Shown here in pieces: positions 25,389 to 34,287 of a stretch of 64,000 nucleotides of DNA. The position numbers and the translations under genes were made by a program. Under the pieces are notes generated by a model. That model was given only the letters and a program-made list of their open reading frames with translations, did no database searches and was not told the origin of the DNA. Source of the DNA: Psychroserpens jangbogonensis (GTDB lineage Bacteria; Bacteroidota; Bacteroidia; Flavobacteriales; Flavobacteriaceae); NCBI RefSeq assembly GCF_000797465.1, contig NZ_JSWG01000008.1, positions 124,001-188,000 of the forward strand, read 5' to 3'. The number at the start of each line of letters is the position of its first letter. The first letter of the stretch is position 1.

Positions 25389-25613
25389 TTACTTATTATT
25401 CTTTAAATAATTTAGGTACATCTGTTCTACTTTAGTTCTAGCCCAAGGTGTACGTCTTAAAAATTTTAAACTTGATTTTATAGTTGGATTTTCATTAAAA
25501 CATCTAATATTAATTTCGTGACCCATATATTCCCAACCATAGTGGTTTTGTAAATCAGTAACAATTTGCTCTAATTTAATGCCATGTAAGGGATTGTTCT
25601 TCTGAGTTTCCAT
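25389..25613 (-). CDS. VF530 family protein (DUF2132)
   Basis: 74 residues. [38 protein letters not shown] and [20 protein letters not shown] match the VF530 family, small proteins with a DNA-binding-like fold of unknown function. The start overlaps the stop of the upstream gene by one base (25613), so it belongs to the helicase transcript. Confidence 0.92.
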   Translation of the reverse strand: METQKNNPLHGIKLEQIVTDLQNHYGWEYMGHEINIRCFNENPTIKSSLKFLRRTPWARTKVEQMYLNYLKNNK

Positions 25614-25828
25614 TATAAGTGTTCGACTAGTTTTTTAATCTTTACTGCTTTTTCGAAATGATCTAATTTGTGAGTTTTAATCCACCACGTTGCAGCCTCC
25701 ATTAATAATTCTGGATTGTCATTTTTATTTTTAAAAAACGCATAAAATGAAACACCAACAGCGTCTCCTTTTTGAGCAATCTTTTTATCGCAAACGTCTA
25801 TAATTTTGTGCTTTAAACTAACGGTCAT
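25613..25828 (-). CDS. Small conserved protein between RhlE and VF530
   Basis: 71 residues from ATG 25828 ([20 protein letters not shown]); the open frame extends upstream to 25996 but that part overlaps the helicase C-terminus and has no protein-like character, so the start directly after the helicase stop is chosen. Sequence is compact and helical ([37 protein letters not shown]) and may be the family called DUF6500, from memory only. No known function. It is part of a three-gene run with 1-base overlaps or gaps. Confidence 0.75.
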   Translation of the reverse strand: MTVSLKHKIIDVCDKKIAQKGDAVGVSFYAFFKNKNDNPELLMEAATWWIKTHKLDHFEKAVKIKKLVEHL

Positions 25829-25829
25829 A

Positions 25830-27107
25830 CTAGTTTCGTCTGTCGTTACGACGTCTTGAATTATTACTCTTGCTTCTGTTATTTCTATTACCACCAGAAT
25901 TATTAGAGTTTCTAGATCCAGAATTTCGATTTTGCCTATTCTGACCAGGTTTAATTGGTTCTGTTGAAGCATTCGGATCTGGTTCAAAACCTTCAAGAAC
26001 CTCTACATCAATCTTTTGTCCGATTAACTTTTCAATGTCACGTAAAAATGTTGTTTCATCTGCACTTACTAGAGATATAGCTTGACCATTTGCGCCTGCT
26101 CTACCTGTTCTACCAATTCGATGAACATAGTCCTCAGAAATATTAGGCAATTCAAAATTTACAACATGAGGCAATAAAGGAATATCTAATCCACGAGCAG
26201 CAATATCTGTCGCGACTAATACTTTTACACTTCCATTTTTAAAACCAGATAAAGCTTTCGTTCTTGCACCTTGGCTTTTATTTCCATGAATAGCAGCTGC
26301 AGTAATACCCGAACTTATCATTTTTTTACACAGCTTATTGGCACCATGCTTTGTTCTAGTAAATACGAGAACTTGTTTCCAGTTCCCATCGATAATAAGC
26401 TTAATAATTAAACCCGTTTTTAATCCTTTAGCAACACGATATACCTTTTGAGAAATCGCTTCTACAGTTGTATTTTCAGGAGTCGCTTCAACTTGAACTG
26501 GATTGTTCAAAATACCATTTGCTAACTTTCTAATATCTTTAGAAAACGTAGCTGAAAACATCAAATTCTGACGTTTCTCTGGCATTAATTTCATAACACG
26601 TTCTATATCTCTCAAAAATCCCATATCGAGCATACGATCGGCTTCATCAAGTACAAATACCTCAACACGATTTAGAGATAATAGGTTTTGATTATGTAAA
26701 TCTAATAAACGTCCTGGAGTAGCAACCAAAATATCCACACCACGACGAATCGTAGCTGCTTGTGGCTTTTGATTAACACCTCCAAAAATCACAGTACTCC
26801 TAATATCCAAAAACTCACTATAGTCTTTAACACTTTCATGAACTTGAGCTGCAAGTTCGCGCGTTGGTGTTAAAATTAGAGCACGAATTGGTCTAAATTT
26901 TGCTTTTGGGTTTTCAGATAAATAATGCAACAATGGTAATGTAAAACCTGCTGTTTTACCAGTTCCTGTTTGCGCAGAAGCCAATACATCACGACCTTCC
27001 AATACTGGAGGAATCGCTTTTTCTTGAATTGGACTGGGAGTTTTGTATCCTTTTTTGCTAATTGCTTTTAACAAGGCATCAGATAAGCCTAAAGATTGAA
27101 ATGACAT
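25830..27107 (-). CDS. DEAD-box RNA helicase, RhlE-like
   Basis: 425 residues from ATG 27107 ([16 protein letters not shown]); an upstream in-frame start would add eight hydrophobic residues not seen in the family. Motifs in order: Q motif [13 protein letters not shown], Walker [39 protein letters not shown], and [10 protein letters not shown]. The C-terminal 50 residues are a disordered Asn/Arg/Ser/Gly-rich tail ([18 protein letters not shown]) used for RNA binding. Probably unwinds RNA in ribosome assembly or decay. A TACATTTG -7-like element is seen at 27162-27169 on the minus strand without a clear -33. Confidence 0.93.
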   Translation of the reverse strand: MSFQSLGLSDALLKAISKKGYKTPSPIQEKAIPPVLEGRDVLASAQTGTGKTAGFTLPLLHYLSENPKAKFRPIRALILTPTRELAAQVHESVKDYSEFLDIRSTVIFGGVNQKPQAATIRRGVDILVATPGRLLDLHNQNLLSLNRVEVFVLDEADRMLDMGFLRDIERVMKLMPEKRQNLMFSATFSKDIRKLANGILNNPVQVEATPENTTVEAISQKVYRVAKGLKTGLIIKLIIDGNWKQVLVFTRTKHGANKLCKKMISSGITAAAIHGNKSQGARTKALSGFKNGSVKVLVATDIAARGLDIPLLPHVVNFELPNISEDYVHRIGRTGRAGANGQAISLVSADETTFLRDIEKLIGQKIDVEVLEGFEPDPNASTEPIKPGQNRQNRNSGSRNSNNSGGNRNNRSKSNNSRRRNDRRN

Positions 27108-27235
27108 AAATAATAGTTGTGAGATAAACACTGTTATTTAGGTTACCTCTTTAATTAGCAGCAAATGTAAGGCAAATAATTCGATACATAGAATTTAGTT
27201 GCTTTTAAGCTAATGCTACTTGTAATTATTCGGTT

Positions 27236-28372
27236 TTAGAGAACTAAACACTTTCGTAAGGTATCTTCGTATATTTTTTCATATTGTGGAACAATCGCAT
27301 GAATATCAAATCGCTTAGATGCTTCCTTCGCATTCACTTTAAATTGTGCTAAACGATTATCATCACTTAAAATATGAAAGGCATTTTTTGACATCCCTTC
27401 AATATCATTTACGGGACTTAGAAATCCTGAAAAACCATTAGTGTTAACTTCAGGAATTCCACCTGTATCACTAGAAATCACAGGTACTCCAGAAGCCATA
27501 GCTTCTAATGCGGCTAAACCAAAACTCTCTGTTATTGATGGCAGCAAGAACAAATCACTAAAGCAAAGTATTTTGTCTATCTCGTTACTGTTTCCGAAGA
27601 AAACCACCTTATCACTTAAACCTAATTCAGCACATAATTGTTCAGCTGGCTCACGTTCTGGACCTTCACCTACCATCATCAATTTAGCTGGAATTTTCTT
27701 TTGAATTTCATTAAACACTTTGATAACATCAGGAATTTGTTTGACTTCTCTAAAATTACTAATGTGTGTGATTATTTTTTCTTCATCAGTTGCCATCATA
27801 CCACGTTGGCAATCGGTAAAATGATTTTCATGTTTACTTAAATCGATAAAATTTGGTACAACTTCAATCTCATTTTTAATATCAAACAAACGTAAAGTAT
27901 CATCTTTTAAACTTTGAGATACAGATGTCACAGCATCAGATTTATTGATACTAAAGGTTACTGCAGTTTTATAGAATGGATGACTTCCAACTAAGGTAAT
28001 ATCAGTTCCGTGAAGTGTTGTAACAATTGGAATGTAAATGCCTTCCTCCTGTAACATCTTTTTAGCCATATATGCTGCATATGCATGTGGAATAGCGTAG
28101 TGTACATGTAAAACCTCAATGTCATGAAGTTTCACCATGTCTACTAACTTGCTAGATAAAGCTAATTCATAAGGTTGATATAAAAACAAAGCATATTCTG
28201 GAACCGTTACTTCGTGGTAATGAACATTATTACTCAATAACTCTAATCGTACAGGTTGACTATAGGTAATGAAATGAATTTCATGACCTCGTTTTGACAA
28301 TTCTATTCCTAATTCTGTGGCTACAACTCCACTACCTCCAAAAGTTGGATAACATACAATTCCTATTCTCAT
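27236..28372 (-). CDS. bshA: N-acetyl-alpha-D-glucosaminyl L-malate synthase
   Basis: 378 residues, GT4 glycosyltransferase. The start MRIGIVCYPTFGGSGVVATE is the BshA signature; then HVHYAIPHAYAAYMAK, TTLHGTDITLVGSHP, VPNFIDLSKH, and the donor site FLLPSITESFGLAALEAMASG. Joins UDP-GlcNAc and L-malate in the first step of bacillithiol synthesis in the cytoplasm. bshB and bshC are not in the window. It follows the GH3/hydrolase gene on the same strand after 138 nt. Confidence 0.93.
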   Translation of the reverse strand: MRIGIVCYPTFGGSGVVATELGIELSKRGHEIHFITYSQPVRLELLSNNVHYHEVTVPEYALFLYQPYELALSSKLVDMVKLHDIEVLHVHYAIPHAYAAYMAKKMLQEEGIYIPIVTTLHGTDITLVGSHPFYKTAVTFSINKSDAVTSVSQSLKDDTLRLFDIKNEIEVVPNFIDLSKHENHFTDCQRGMMATDEEKIITHISNFREVKQIPDVIKVFNEIQKKIPAKLMMVGEGPEREPAEQLCAELGLSDKVVFFGNSNEIDKILCFSDLFLLPSITESFGLAALEAMASGVPVISSDTGGIPEVNTNGFSGFLSPVNDIEGMSKNAFHILSDDNRLAQFKVNAKEASKRFDIHAIVPQYEKIYEDTLRKCLVL

Positions 28373-28510
28373 TGAATATTGGTTTTAGTTGAAAAGGTTT
28401 CGATTGTGCTCAACCGATAATTCAACTATTTAATTAGACTGATTGTAAAGATAAAGATTAATAGACCTTATTGAGAAGTCTTTTAACATTTTGAAAGGGT
28501 TTGACCGCTA

Positions 28511-31429
28511 CTAATCTATAATAGCTTCATAAATAGCTTCTTGAATATCTGTTCTAATATTTTCCCGTAGCAATAAATTTTTTCCAGCTTTAGGATAGGT
28601 CCTATTTGCTAAAAAGATATATACGATATCTTCTTCAGGATCTGCCCAAGCATACGTTCCTGTAAACCCAGAATGCCCAAAACTTGTCATTGACAAACAA
28701 CCACATGTTGGACCTTCGTCACCTAATTGAGGTTTATCAAATCCAATTCCGCGTCTATTATCATCTTCACAATAGTAGCAGGTATTAAACTTATCTAAAG
28801 TTTCTGTATTCAAGTATCGTTTTCCACCATAATAACCTCTTTGCAAATACAACTGCATAATTTTTGCCACATCATTGGCATTACTAAATACACCTGCGTG
28901 ACCACCAACACCATTTTGCATGGCTGCTCCCATATCATGCACATAACCATGAACTTCTTGGTAACGATAGTAATCATCAACTTCGGTTGGAATGATATTT
29001 TTATTACTAAATTTCACTGATGGATTATAAGTGGTATAATTCGCTCCTAGCGATTGATAAAAGTGATCTTGAACCAATTCATCTAAAGGTTTATCATAAT
29101 ACTTTTCAATGTATTTTTTTAAAATATAGTATGGCATATCACTGTAACGATAGCGTAACCTGGACAACAAATCACTGTCTTTAATTATTTTTTGAATAGA
29201 ATCTGGATAATCTTTTCTGAGGTATAGATTTTCAGCAACCTTAATATTAAACTTAGAACTGGCTTCTTTTCTATAATATTTTGGATCTGGCTTTTTAGTC
29301 ACCGAATCTAAGGTCGATACATAAAATGGAATCCAAGGTTTTAACCTCGCATAATGCGATAGCATCTGTTTTATAGTTACATTTTTTTTATTCGAAGACG
29401 TATATTCGGGAAGCATCTTTGACAGCTTAGTATCTAAAGTTACTGCACCGTTTTCTTCCAACTCCATTACTAAGGGCAATGTTGCTAATATTTTAGTTAG
29501 TGAGGCAACATCATACACATCCTCAAACTTCACTGCTTGTTTTTTACTATAGGTATGATGACCAAAATTCTTATTATAAATGACTTTTCCTTTTCTAGCT
29601 ATTAGTAATTGAATACCTGGTGTCATTTTATTATCTACAGCATATTGAGCTATTGAATCGACACGTTTTAAAAGTTCTGAACTCATACCAACACGTTCGG
29701 GCAAGCCATAACTAAGGGAATTAATTGCGTTATAAGTAATTCCATCGTTAACCTTAAAATACTCACCTGCAGAAACTGGTAAAGTTGCCTTTACAGCAAT
29801 TGCACCAAAAATAGCTTGAGCAGATTTTTGTTGCGCAATTTCACTGTTCTGATAACTCATTACAATGCCATCAATATTTTCAACCGTTTTCAAATCTATA
29901 AGCGCGTAAGGCCTTGTAAATACATCTAAAATTACGGTATTGGTTCTAGCTATTTCATAGAGCCAAACCAATTCCTTATCAGTAAATTCAAACTTTTCCC
30001 AAGCATGTTTATTAGATCTATGTAAACCTATTATAACGGTATTATAGTTTTGTAATTTGGTCATCATTTCGTCAAGCTTTAATGCTTTAACGTGATGAAC
30101 TTTACTGTATTTCTTTAATTCATTATAAAACGTTGAACCATCATCATCACCAAATTGAACGTAGGCGATTTTTTTTGTCTGAAGATTTCGTAATGGTAAT
30201 AAGTCTGATTTGTTTCGAACTACAGTAATTGCGTTTTCTAAAAGCTCTTCATACAAGACATCATCTTTGAGACGATTAAGATCATCGAACAAAGTTGCAG
30301 TACCAATTGGACTATAATCCTGAAGGCCAACTTTATATTTCGCCATCAGTATTTTTTTGACCGAATGTGCTAGTCGTTCTTCTGAAATCTCTTCGCCATT
30401 ATAAGCTTCAATAATTTTTTCGATTGCTTTTGGAACGTCTTCAGAAATTAAGAGCACATCATTACCAGCTCTAAAAGCCGCCAAATCAATATCTCCTGGA
30501 GCGCTATAATTTGACACCCCTTTCATTTCAAGTGCATCTGTAAAAATCAATCCTTTAAACCCTAGAGAATCCTTTAATATATCTGAAACTATATGTTCAG
30601 AAAGGGACGAAGGAAACCCTCTTCGCGGCTCTAAACTAGGAACATTTAAATGAGCAACCATCACGCTAGACAAACCGTATTTAATAAGTTTTCTGTATGG
30701 ATACAACTCAACAGAATCGATTCGTTTTTCATCAAAACTAATGGTTGGTAATGTTTTATGAGAATCACTTTCGGTATCTCCATGACCAGGAAAATGTTTC
30801 GCATTTGCCAACACTCCTGCATCTTGCATGCCTTTCATAAAAGCCAAAGCCTTTTCGGTTACATTATCTCGATCTTCACCAAAGGAACGGTTACCAATTA
30901 TTGGATTCTTAGGATTTGTATTTATATCTACTACTGGAGCAAAATTAAAATGTACTCCAATTCGTTTACAATGCTCTCCAATTTGAAATCCTGTACGTTC
31001 AATAAGTTTGTTATCACGAATAGCTCCAAGCGTCATATTCCAAGGAAAAGCATATGTAGAATCCAAACGCATACTCAAACCCCATTCTGCATCCATACCT
31101 ATCAATAAAGGTGTTTTAGAAATAGCTTGATATAAGTTATTCAGTTTGGCTTGTCTCACTGGACCACCACTTGAAAAAATCAAACCTCCAATATGATTTT
31201 CGTTTATAAGTTTTGCAACCGCATTTTCGTGTGCCTTGGATTGATTAGAAAAAGCTCTAACCATAAACAATTGGCCTACTTTTTCTTCTAAAGACATTAA
31301 ACTATAAAGGCTATCCACCCATTTTTGTTGGGCTTGAATATCTTTAGCTAATAAAGGATGGTTGCCATCTTGAGATGCAACCGTGTTTGAAAAAATAATA
31401 AGGGTAATAAGGGACAGTATATATCGCAT
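28511..31429 (-). CDS. Glycoside hydrolase family 3 / serine hydrolase fusion
   Basis: 972 residues with a signal peptide (MRYILSLITLIIFSNTVASQ). Residues about 30-390 are a NagZ-like GH3 domain: GLIFSSGGP, KHFPGHGDTESDSHKTLP (catalytic loop) and IFTDALEMKGVS with the nucleophile Asp. A linking GH3-C-like region follows to about 570. Residues about 590-970 are a class C beta-lactamase/esterase fold: SLTK (Ser-x-x-Lys), YSD and HSGFTG. It may remove GlcNAc from peptidoglycan fragments and cleave a second bond with the hydrolase half; the second substrate is unknown. Such fusions are known in Bacteroidota. Confidence 0.92.
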   Translation of the reverse strand: MRYILSLITLIIFSNTVASQDGNHPLLAKDIQAQQKWVDSLYSLMSLEEKVGQLFMVRAFSNQSKAHENAVAKLINENHIGGLIFSSGGPVRQAKLNNLYQAISKTPLLIGMDAEWGLSMRLDSTYAFPWNMTLGAIRDNKLIERTGFQIGEHCKRIGVHFNFAPVVDINTNPKNPIIGNRSFGEDRDNVTEKALAFMKGMQDAGVLANAKHFPGHGDTESDSHKTLPTISFDEKRIDSVELYPYRKLIKYGLSSVMVAHLNVPSLEPRRGFPSSLSEHIVSDILKDSLGFKGLIFTDALEMKGVSNYSAPGDIDLAAFRAGNDVLLISEDVPKAIEKIIEAYNGEEISEERLAHSVKKILMAKYKVGLQDYSPIGTATLFDDLNRLKDDVLYEELLENAITVVRNKSDLLPLRNLQTKKIAYVQFGDDDGSTFYNELKKYSKVHHVKALKLDEMMTKLQNYNTVIIGLHRSNKHAWEKFEFTDKELVWLYEIARTNTVILDVFTRPYALIDLKTVENIDGIVMSYQNSEIAQQKSAQAIFGAIAVKATLPVSAGEYFKVNDGITYNAINSLSYGLPERVGMSSELLKRVDSIAQYAVDNKMTPGIQLLIARKGKVIYNKNFGHHTYSKKQAVKFEDVYDVASLTKILATLPLVMELEENGAVTLDTKLSKMLPEYTSSNKKNVTIKQMLSHYARLKPWIPFYVSTLDSVTKKPDPKYYRKEASSKFNIKVAENLYLRKDYPDSIQKIIKDSDLLSRLRYRYSDMPYYILKKYIEKYYDKPLDELVQDHFYQSLGANYTTYNPSVKFSNKNIIPTEVDDYYRYQEVHGYVHDMGAAMQNGVGGHAGVFSNANDVAKIMQLYLQRGYYGGKRYLNTETLDKFNTCYYCEDDNRRGIGFDKPQLGDEGPTCGCLSMTSFGHSGFTGTYAWADPEEDIVYIFLANRTYPKAGKNLLLRENIRTDIQEAIYEAIID

Positions 31430-31498
31430 AAATCTAATCTACAGTTTAAGTCTATTAAACATAACTAAAAACTATGCCAAAATAGTATTTTTAGACCT

Positions 31499-31512
31499 AA
31501 GTCTATAGACTT
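31499..31512. repeat. Perfect 14-bp palindrome between serB and the GH3 gene
   Basis: AAGTCTATAGACTT, 47 nt after the serB stop and about 70 bp before the GH3 start (both minus). It lacks a T-run on either strand, so an operator is as likely as a terminator. Confidence 0.4.
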
Positions 31513-31558
31513 TAAGATAGATTTATAAAGAAGGTTGTAAACAAATCAATTGTAATTC

Positions 31559-32782
31559 TTATTCAATTAAATCAATGTGTCTGTCATGATAACCTAATAA
31601 GTAAAGCACGCCATCTAATCCAATACTTGATATTGAACTTTGAGCATTATCTTTTACGGTAGGTTTGGCATGAAAAGCGATCCCTAATCCTGCCAAATTT
31701 AGCATTGGCAAATCGTTAGCACCATCACCAACAGCTATAGTTTGACTAATATCTATACCTTCTTTAATAGCTATTTCCTTGAGATATTCCGCTTTTTTAT
31801 TACCATCTACAATGTCGCCTAAATAGCCACCTGTTAAAACTCCGTTTTTAATTTCTAATTGATTGGCATATACATAGTCCATGCCTAATTCCTTTTTTAA
31901 ATATTCACCAAAAAAAGAAAATCCGCCAGAAAGAATAGCTGTTTTAAATCCGTAACTTTTTAGGGTATCAATAAGTCTTTTTGCTCCTTTAGTAATTGGC
32001 AAATTAACTGCTACGTCGTGAAGCACGTCTTCACTCAATCCTTTTAGCAGTTTCATTCGTTTTATAAAACTCTCATTAAAATCTATTTCGCCTAGCATCG
32101 CAGATTCAGTGATGGCCTTTACTTCTGGACCAACTCCTGCCAATTCAGCTAATTTATCAATGACTTCTGCTTGAATAAGAGTAGAATCCATATCGAAACA
32201 AACGAGGCGTCGATTTCTTCTAAAAATATTATCTTCTTGAAATGCAATATCAACATCTAAATCTCTTGAAATTTGCATGAATTTCTCAGTGAAATCTGCT
32301 TTACAGTCGATTTTCCCTCTAATAGACAATTGAATTGAAGCACGAGGATACTTTTCTTCATTAACAAGAGACATGCGTCCTGTTAGTCGTTTAATCGCGT
32401 CAATATTTAAGTTTTTATCAGAAATCACTTTAGTGACTTGAGATATTTGTTCAGCAGATAGTTTTTCTCCTAAAATGGTTATGATATAACGATCTTTACC
32501 TTGCAACTTCACCCACTTTTCGTAATCTTCAAGAGAAATTGGCGAGAATTTAGCAGTAACACCTAATTCATAGGCCTTAAAAAGTAAATCTTTTAATACT
32601 GAAGATGAATTATGTCCAGATTCAATTTCAAACATAAAACCTAAAGATAAGGTGTCATGTATGTTTGCCTGACCTATATCCAAAATTTTGGCACCATATT
32701 CTGACAAAACACTCATTAAACTAGAAGTTAGTCCTGGTTTATCTTGTCCAGATATGTTCATTAAAAAAATATCTTTCGTCAT
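31559..32782 (-). CDS. serB: Phosphoserine phosphatase with ACT domains
   Basis: 407 residues. Two N-terminal ACT-type domains (about 1-80 and 95-170), beginning MTKDIFLMNISGQDKPGLTS. HAD phosphatase domain about 190-400: nucleophile motif CFDMDSTLIQAEV (DxDST), AILSGGFSFFGEYL, and AVGDGANDLPML. Last step of serine synthesis from 3-phosphoserine, with probable amino-acid feedback through the ACT domains. It follows the 32801 gene by 18 nt on the minus strand. Confidence 0.95.
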   Translation of the reverse strand: MTKDIFLMNISGQDKPGLTSSLMSVLSEYGAKILDIGQANIHDTLSLGFMFEIESGHNSSSVLKDLLFKAYELGVTAKFSPISLEDYEKWVKLQGKDRYIITILGEKLSAEQISQVTKVISDKNLNIDAIKRLTGRMSLVNEEKYPRASIQLSIRGKIDCKADFTEKFMQISRDLDVDIAFQEDNIFRRNRRLVCFDMDSTLIQAEVIDKLAELAGVGPEVKAITESAMLGEIDFNESFIKRMKLLKGLSEDVLHDVAVNLPITKGAKRLIDTLKSYGFKTAILSGGFSFFGEYLKKELGMDYVYANQLEIKNGVLTGGYLGDIVDGNKKAEYLKEIAIKEGIDISQTIAVGDGANDLPMLNLAGLGIAFHAKPTVKDNAQSSISSIGLDGVLYLLGYHDRHIDLIE

Positions 32783-32800
32783 ATTAAATTGAAACTAGAT

Positions 32801-33286
32801 TTATTTTAAGAATCTACTATGCCAGCTTTCACTTGCAGGAACTTCCCAATTCTCATTGAATTCCGCAATATTATTCACCATATTATTAAAGACAATTGTG
32901 TTTTTAGAAACAGCTTTATCTTTAGCCATTTTTTTGAAATCTAACAGTGTTTTGTAAGCAACATATTCCCCTTGTTTATAGGAAACATTCATTTTATCCA
33001 TGAGATCTACATTGTATTCTTTTTCTAATTGCTGAATAAAATGGACTGATGCGTCGATGCTACAGCCAGTCGCATTATTTAGGTTTTGATTAAGAGCTAC
33101 AACAATGAAACGTTTGTATTTTATTGTATATCCAGACTGCAAATCGCTTCCATGAGCTGTCCAATTTTCAATAAATATGTTAAGCTTATCTTCTATTTCT
33201 GAAATCTCTTGTTCAGTAAATGAGCGATTGGCCTGATATATCCAAACGCGTGATTCTTCTGGTAAAGTATTGAAATCAACTAACAT
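32801..33286 (-). CDS. Conserved flavobacterial protein, often mislabelled ABC transporter ATPase
   Basis: 161 residues, soluble and acidic. MLVDFNTLPEESRVWIYQAN, WTAHGSDLQSGYTIKYKRFI, CSIDASVHFIQQLEKEYNVD and the end SESWHSRFLK are a well-kept pattern in Flavobacteriaceae. Relatives carry the label 'ABC transporter ATPase', but there is no Walker A, Walker B or ABC signature here, so that name is not supported. Function unknown. It lies between a small membrane protein and serB in one run of closely spaced genes. Confidence 0.8.
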   Translation of the reverse strand: MLVDFNTLPEESRVWIYQANRSFTEQEISEIEDKLNIFIENWTAHGSDLQSGYTIKYKRFIVVALNQNLNNATGCSIDASVHFIQQLEKEYNVDLMDKMNVSYKQGEYVAYKTLLDFKKMAKDKAVSKNTIVFNNMVNNIAEFNENWEVPASESWHSRFLK

Positions 33287-33295
33287 AAAGGGTAG

Positions 33296-33490
33296 TTATT
33301 TTTGATGTTTTTTAAAATTCCTGTAGGTCAAAAACCCATACATAATAACGCCAAAAACAAAATAGAAAACCAACCGTAGCCAAGAAAAATCTCTGCCCAT
33401 AAGTTTGTCAACAAGAAGAACAACTAGAGAAAATATAGCTCCTCCAATTAGACCTGCTTTTATAATTTGTTTCTTGCTTGCTTTTGCCAT
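33296..33490 (-). CDS. Small two-helix membrane protein
   Basis: 64 residues from ATG 33490 (MAKASKKQIIKAGLIGGAIF); the longer frame starting at 33514 would overlap the previous gene's end by 23 nt and is less likely. Two hydrophobic segments (about 12-28 and 38-53) with a basic C-terminus (TYRNFKKHQK). Not recognised. The gene starts 1 nt past the stop codon of the CCG protein and is presumably co-transcribed with it. Confidence 0.65.
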   Translation of the reverse strand: MAKASKKQIIKAGLIGGAIFSLVVLLVDKLMGRDFSWLRLVFYFVFGVIMYGFLTYRNFKKHQK

Positions 33491-33491
33491 T

Positions 33492-34283
33492 TTATAAGTC
33501 TTGAGAATCTGCAATTAACTCTGCGATATCTAAAACCTTAATATCGCTTTCCTTTTCTTTAAACTTCACACCATCTGTCATCATAGTATTACAATACGGA
33601 CAGCCTGTAGCTATAATTTCGGGATTTGTTTCGATAGCATCTTCAGTTCTAAGAACATTAATTTCTTTATTTCCTGGCTCAGCATCTTTAAACATCTGCG
33701 CTCCTCCAGCTCCACAACATAAAGCAGAACCTTTATGACGTTTCATTTCAACTAAGGTTGCATTCGTTTTTTTAAGTACATTTCTAGGAGCTTCATAAAC
33801 ACTATTTGCTCTTCCTAAGTAACAAGGATCATGAAATGTAATACGTTTTCCTTTATACTTATCTCCTTCAACTTTTAAACGTCCAGAGCTTATTAATTCT
33901 TCTATAAATTGAGTATGATGAATGACTTCAAAAACACCTCCTAAACTTGGATATTCGTTTTTTAAGCAATTAAAAGAGTGTGGATCACAAGTTACTATTC
34001 TCTTTACTTCGTAAGCATTAAGAACTTCAATATTCATTACAGCTTGCATTTGAAATAAGAACTCATTACCTGCGCGTTTAGCAACATCACCTGTATTACT
34101 CTCTTCTGTTCCCAATACAGCAAAATCAACATTAGCTTTGTTTAATATTTTCACAAAAGCTTTAGTGATTTTTTTAGCTCTATCATCATAACTACCAGCT
34201 GAACCAACCCAAAACAAAATGTCTGGTTTTTTACCTTCAGCCATAAATTCAGCCATAGTTGGCACCGTAAGTTGTTCGCTCAT
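33492..34283 (-). CDS. CCG-domain (Fe-S)-binding protein, HdrB/GlpC/LutA-like
   Basis: 263 residues, soluble. Two CCG-type cysteine clusters: CDPHSFNCLKNEYP with HDPCYLGRANSVYEAPR, and SALCCGAGGAQMF with ATGCPYCNTMMTDG. Such domains bind a non-cubane or 4Fe-4S centre and are found in heterodisulfide reductase B, LutA and glycerol-3-phosphate dehydrogenase subunit C. It pairs with the membrane ferredoxin-like protein encoded 4 nt upstream; together they likely form a quinone-linked dehydrogenase module. The substrate cannot be told. Confidence 0.9.
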   Translation of the reverse strand: MSEQLTVPTMAEFMAEGKKPDILFWVGSAGSYDDRAKKITKAFVKILNKANVDFAVLGTEESNTGDVAKRAGNEFLFQMQAVMNIEVLNAYEVKRIVTCDPHSFNCLKNEYPSLGGVFEVIHHTQFIEELISSGRLKVEGDKYKGKRITFHDPCYLGRANSVYEAPRNVLKKTNATLVEMKRHKGSALCCGAGGAQMFKDAEPGNKEINVLRTEDAIETNPEIIATGCPYCNTMMTDGVKFKEKESDIKVLDIAELIADSQDL

Positions 34284-34287
34284 ATCT

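Noticed and set aside
25829-25996. Longer N-terminus for the small gene at 25613-25828
   Set aside because: These codons overlap the disordered tail of the helicase in another frame and give an unnatural Ile/Leu-rich leader; the ATG directly after the helicase stop is better.
30758-31108. 116-codon plus-strand open frame opposite the GH3 gene
   Set aside because: Antisense to the NagZ-like catalytic domain; low-complexity, no family features.
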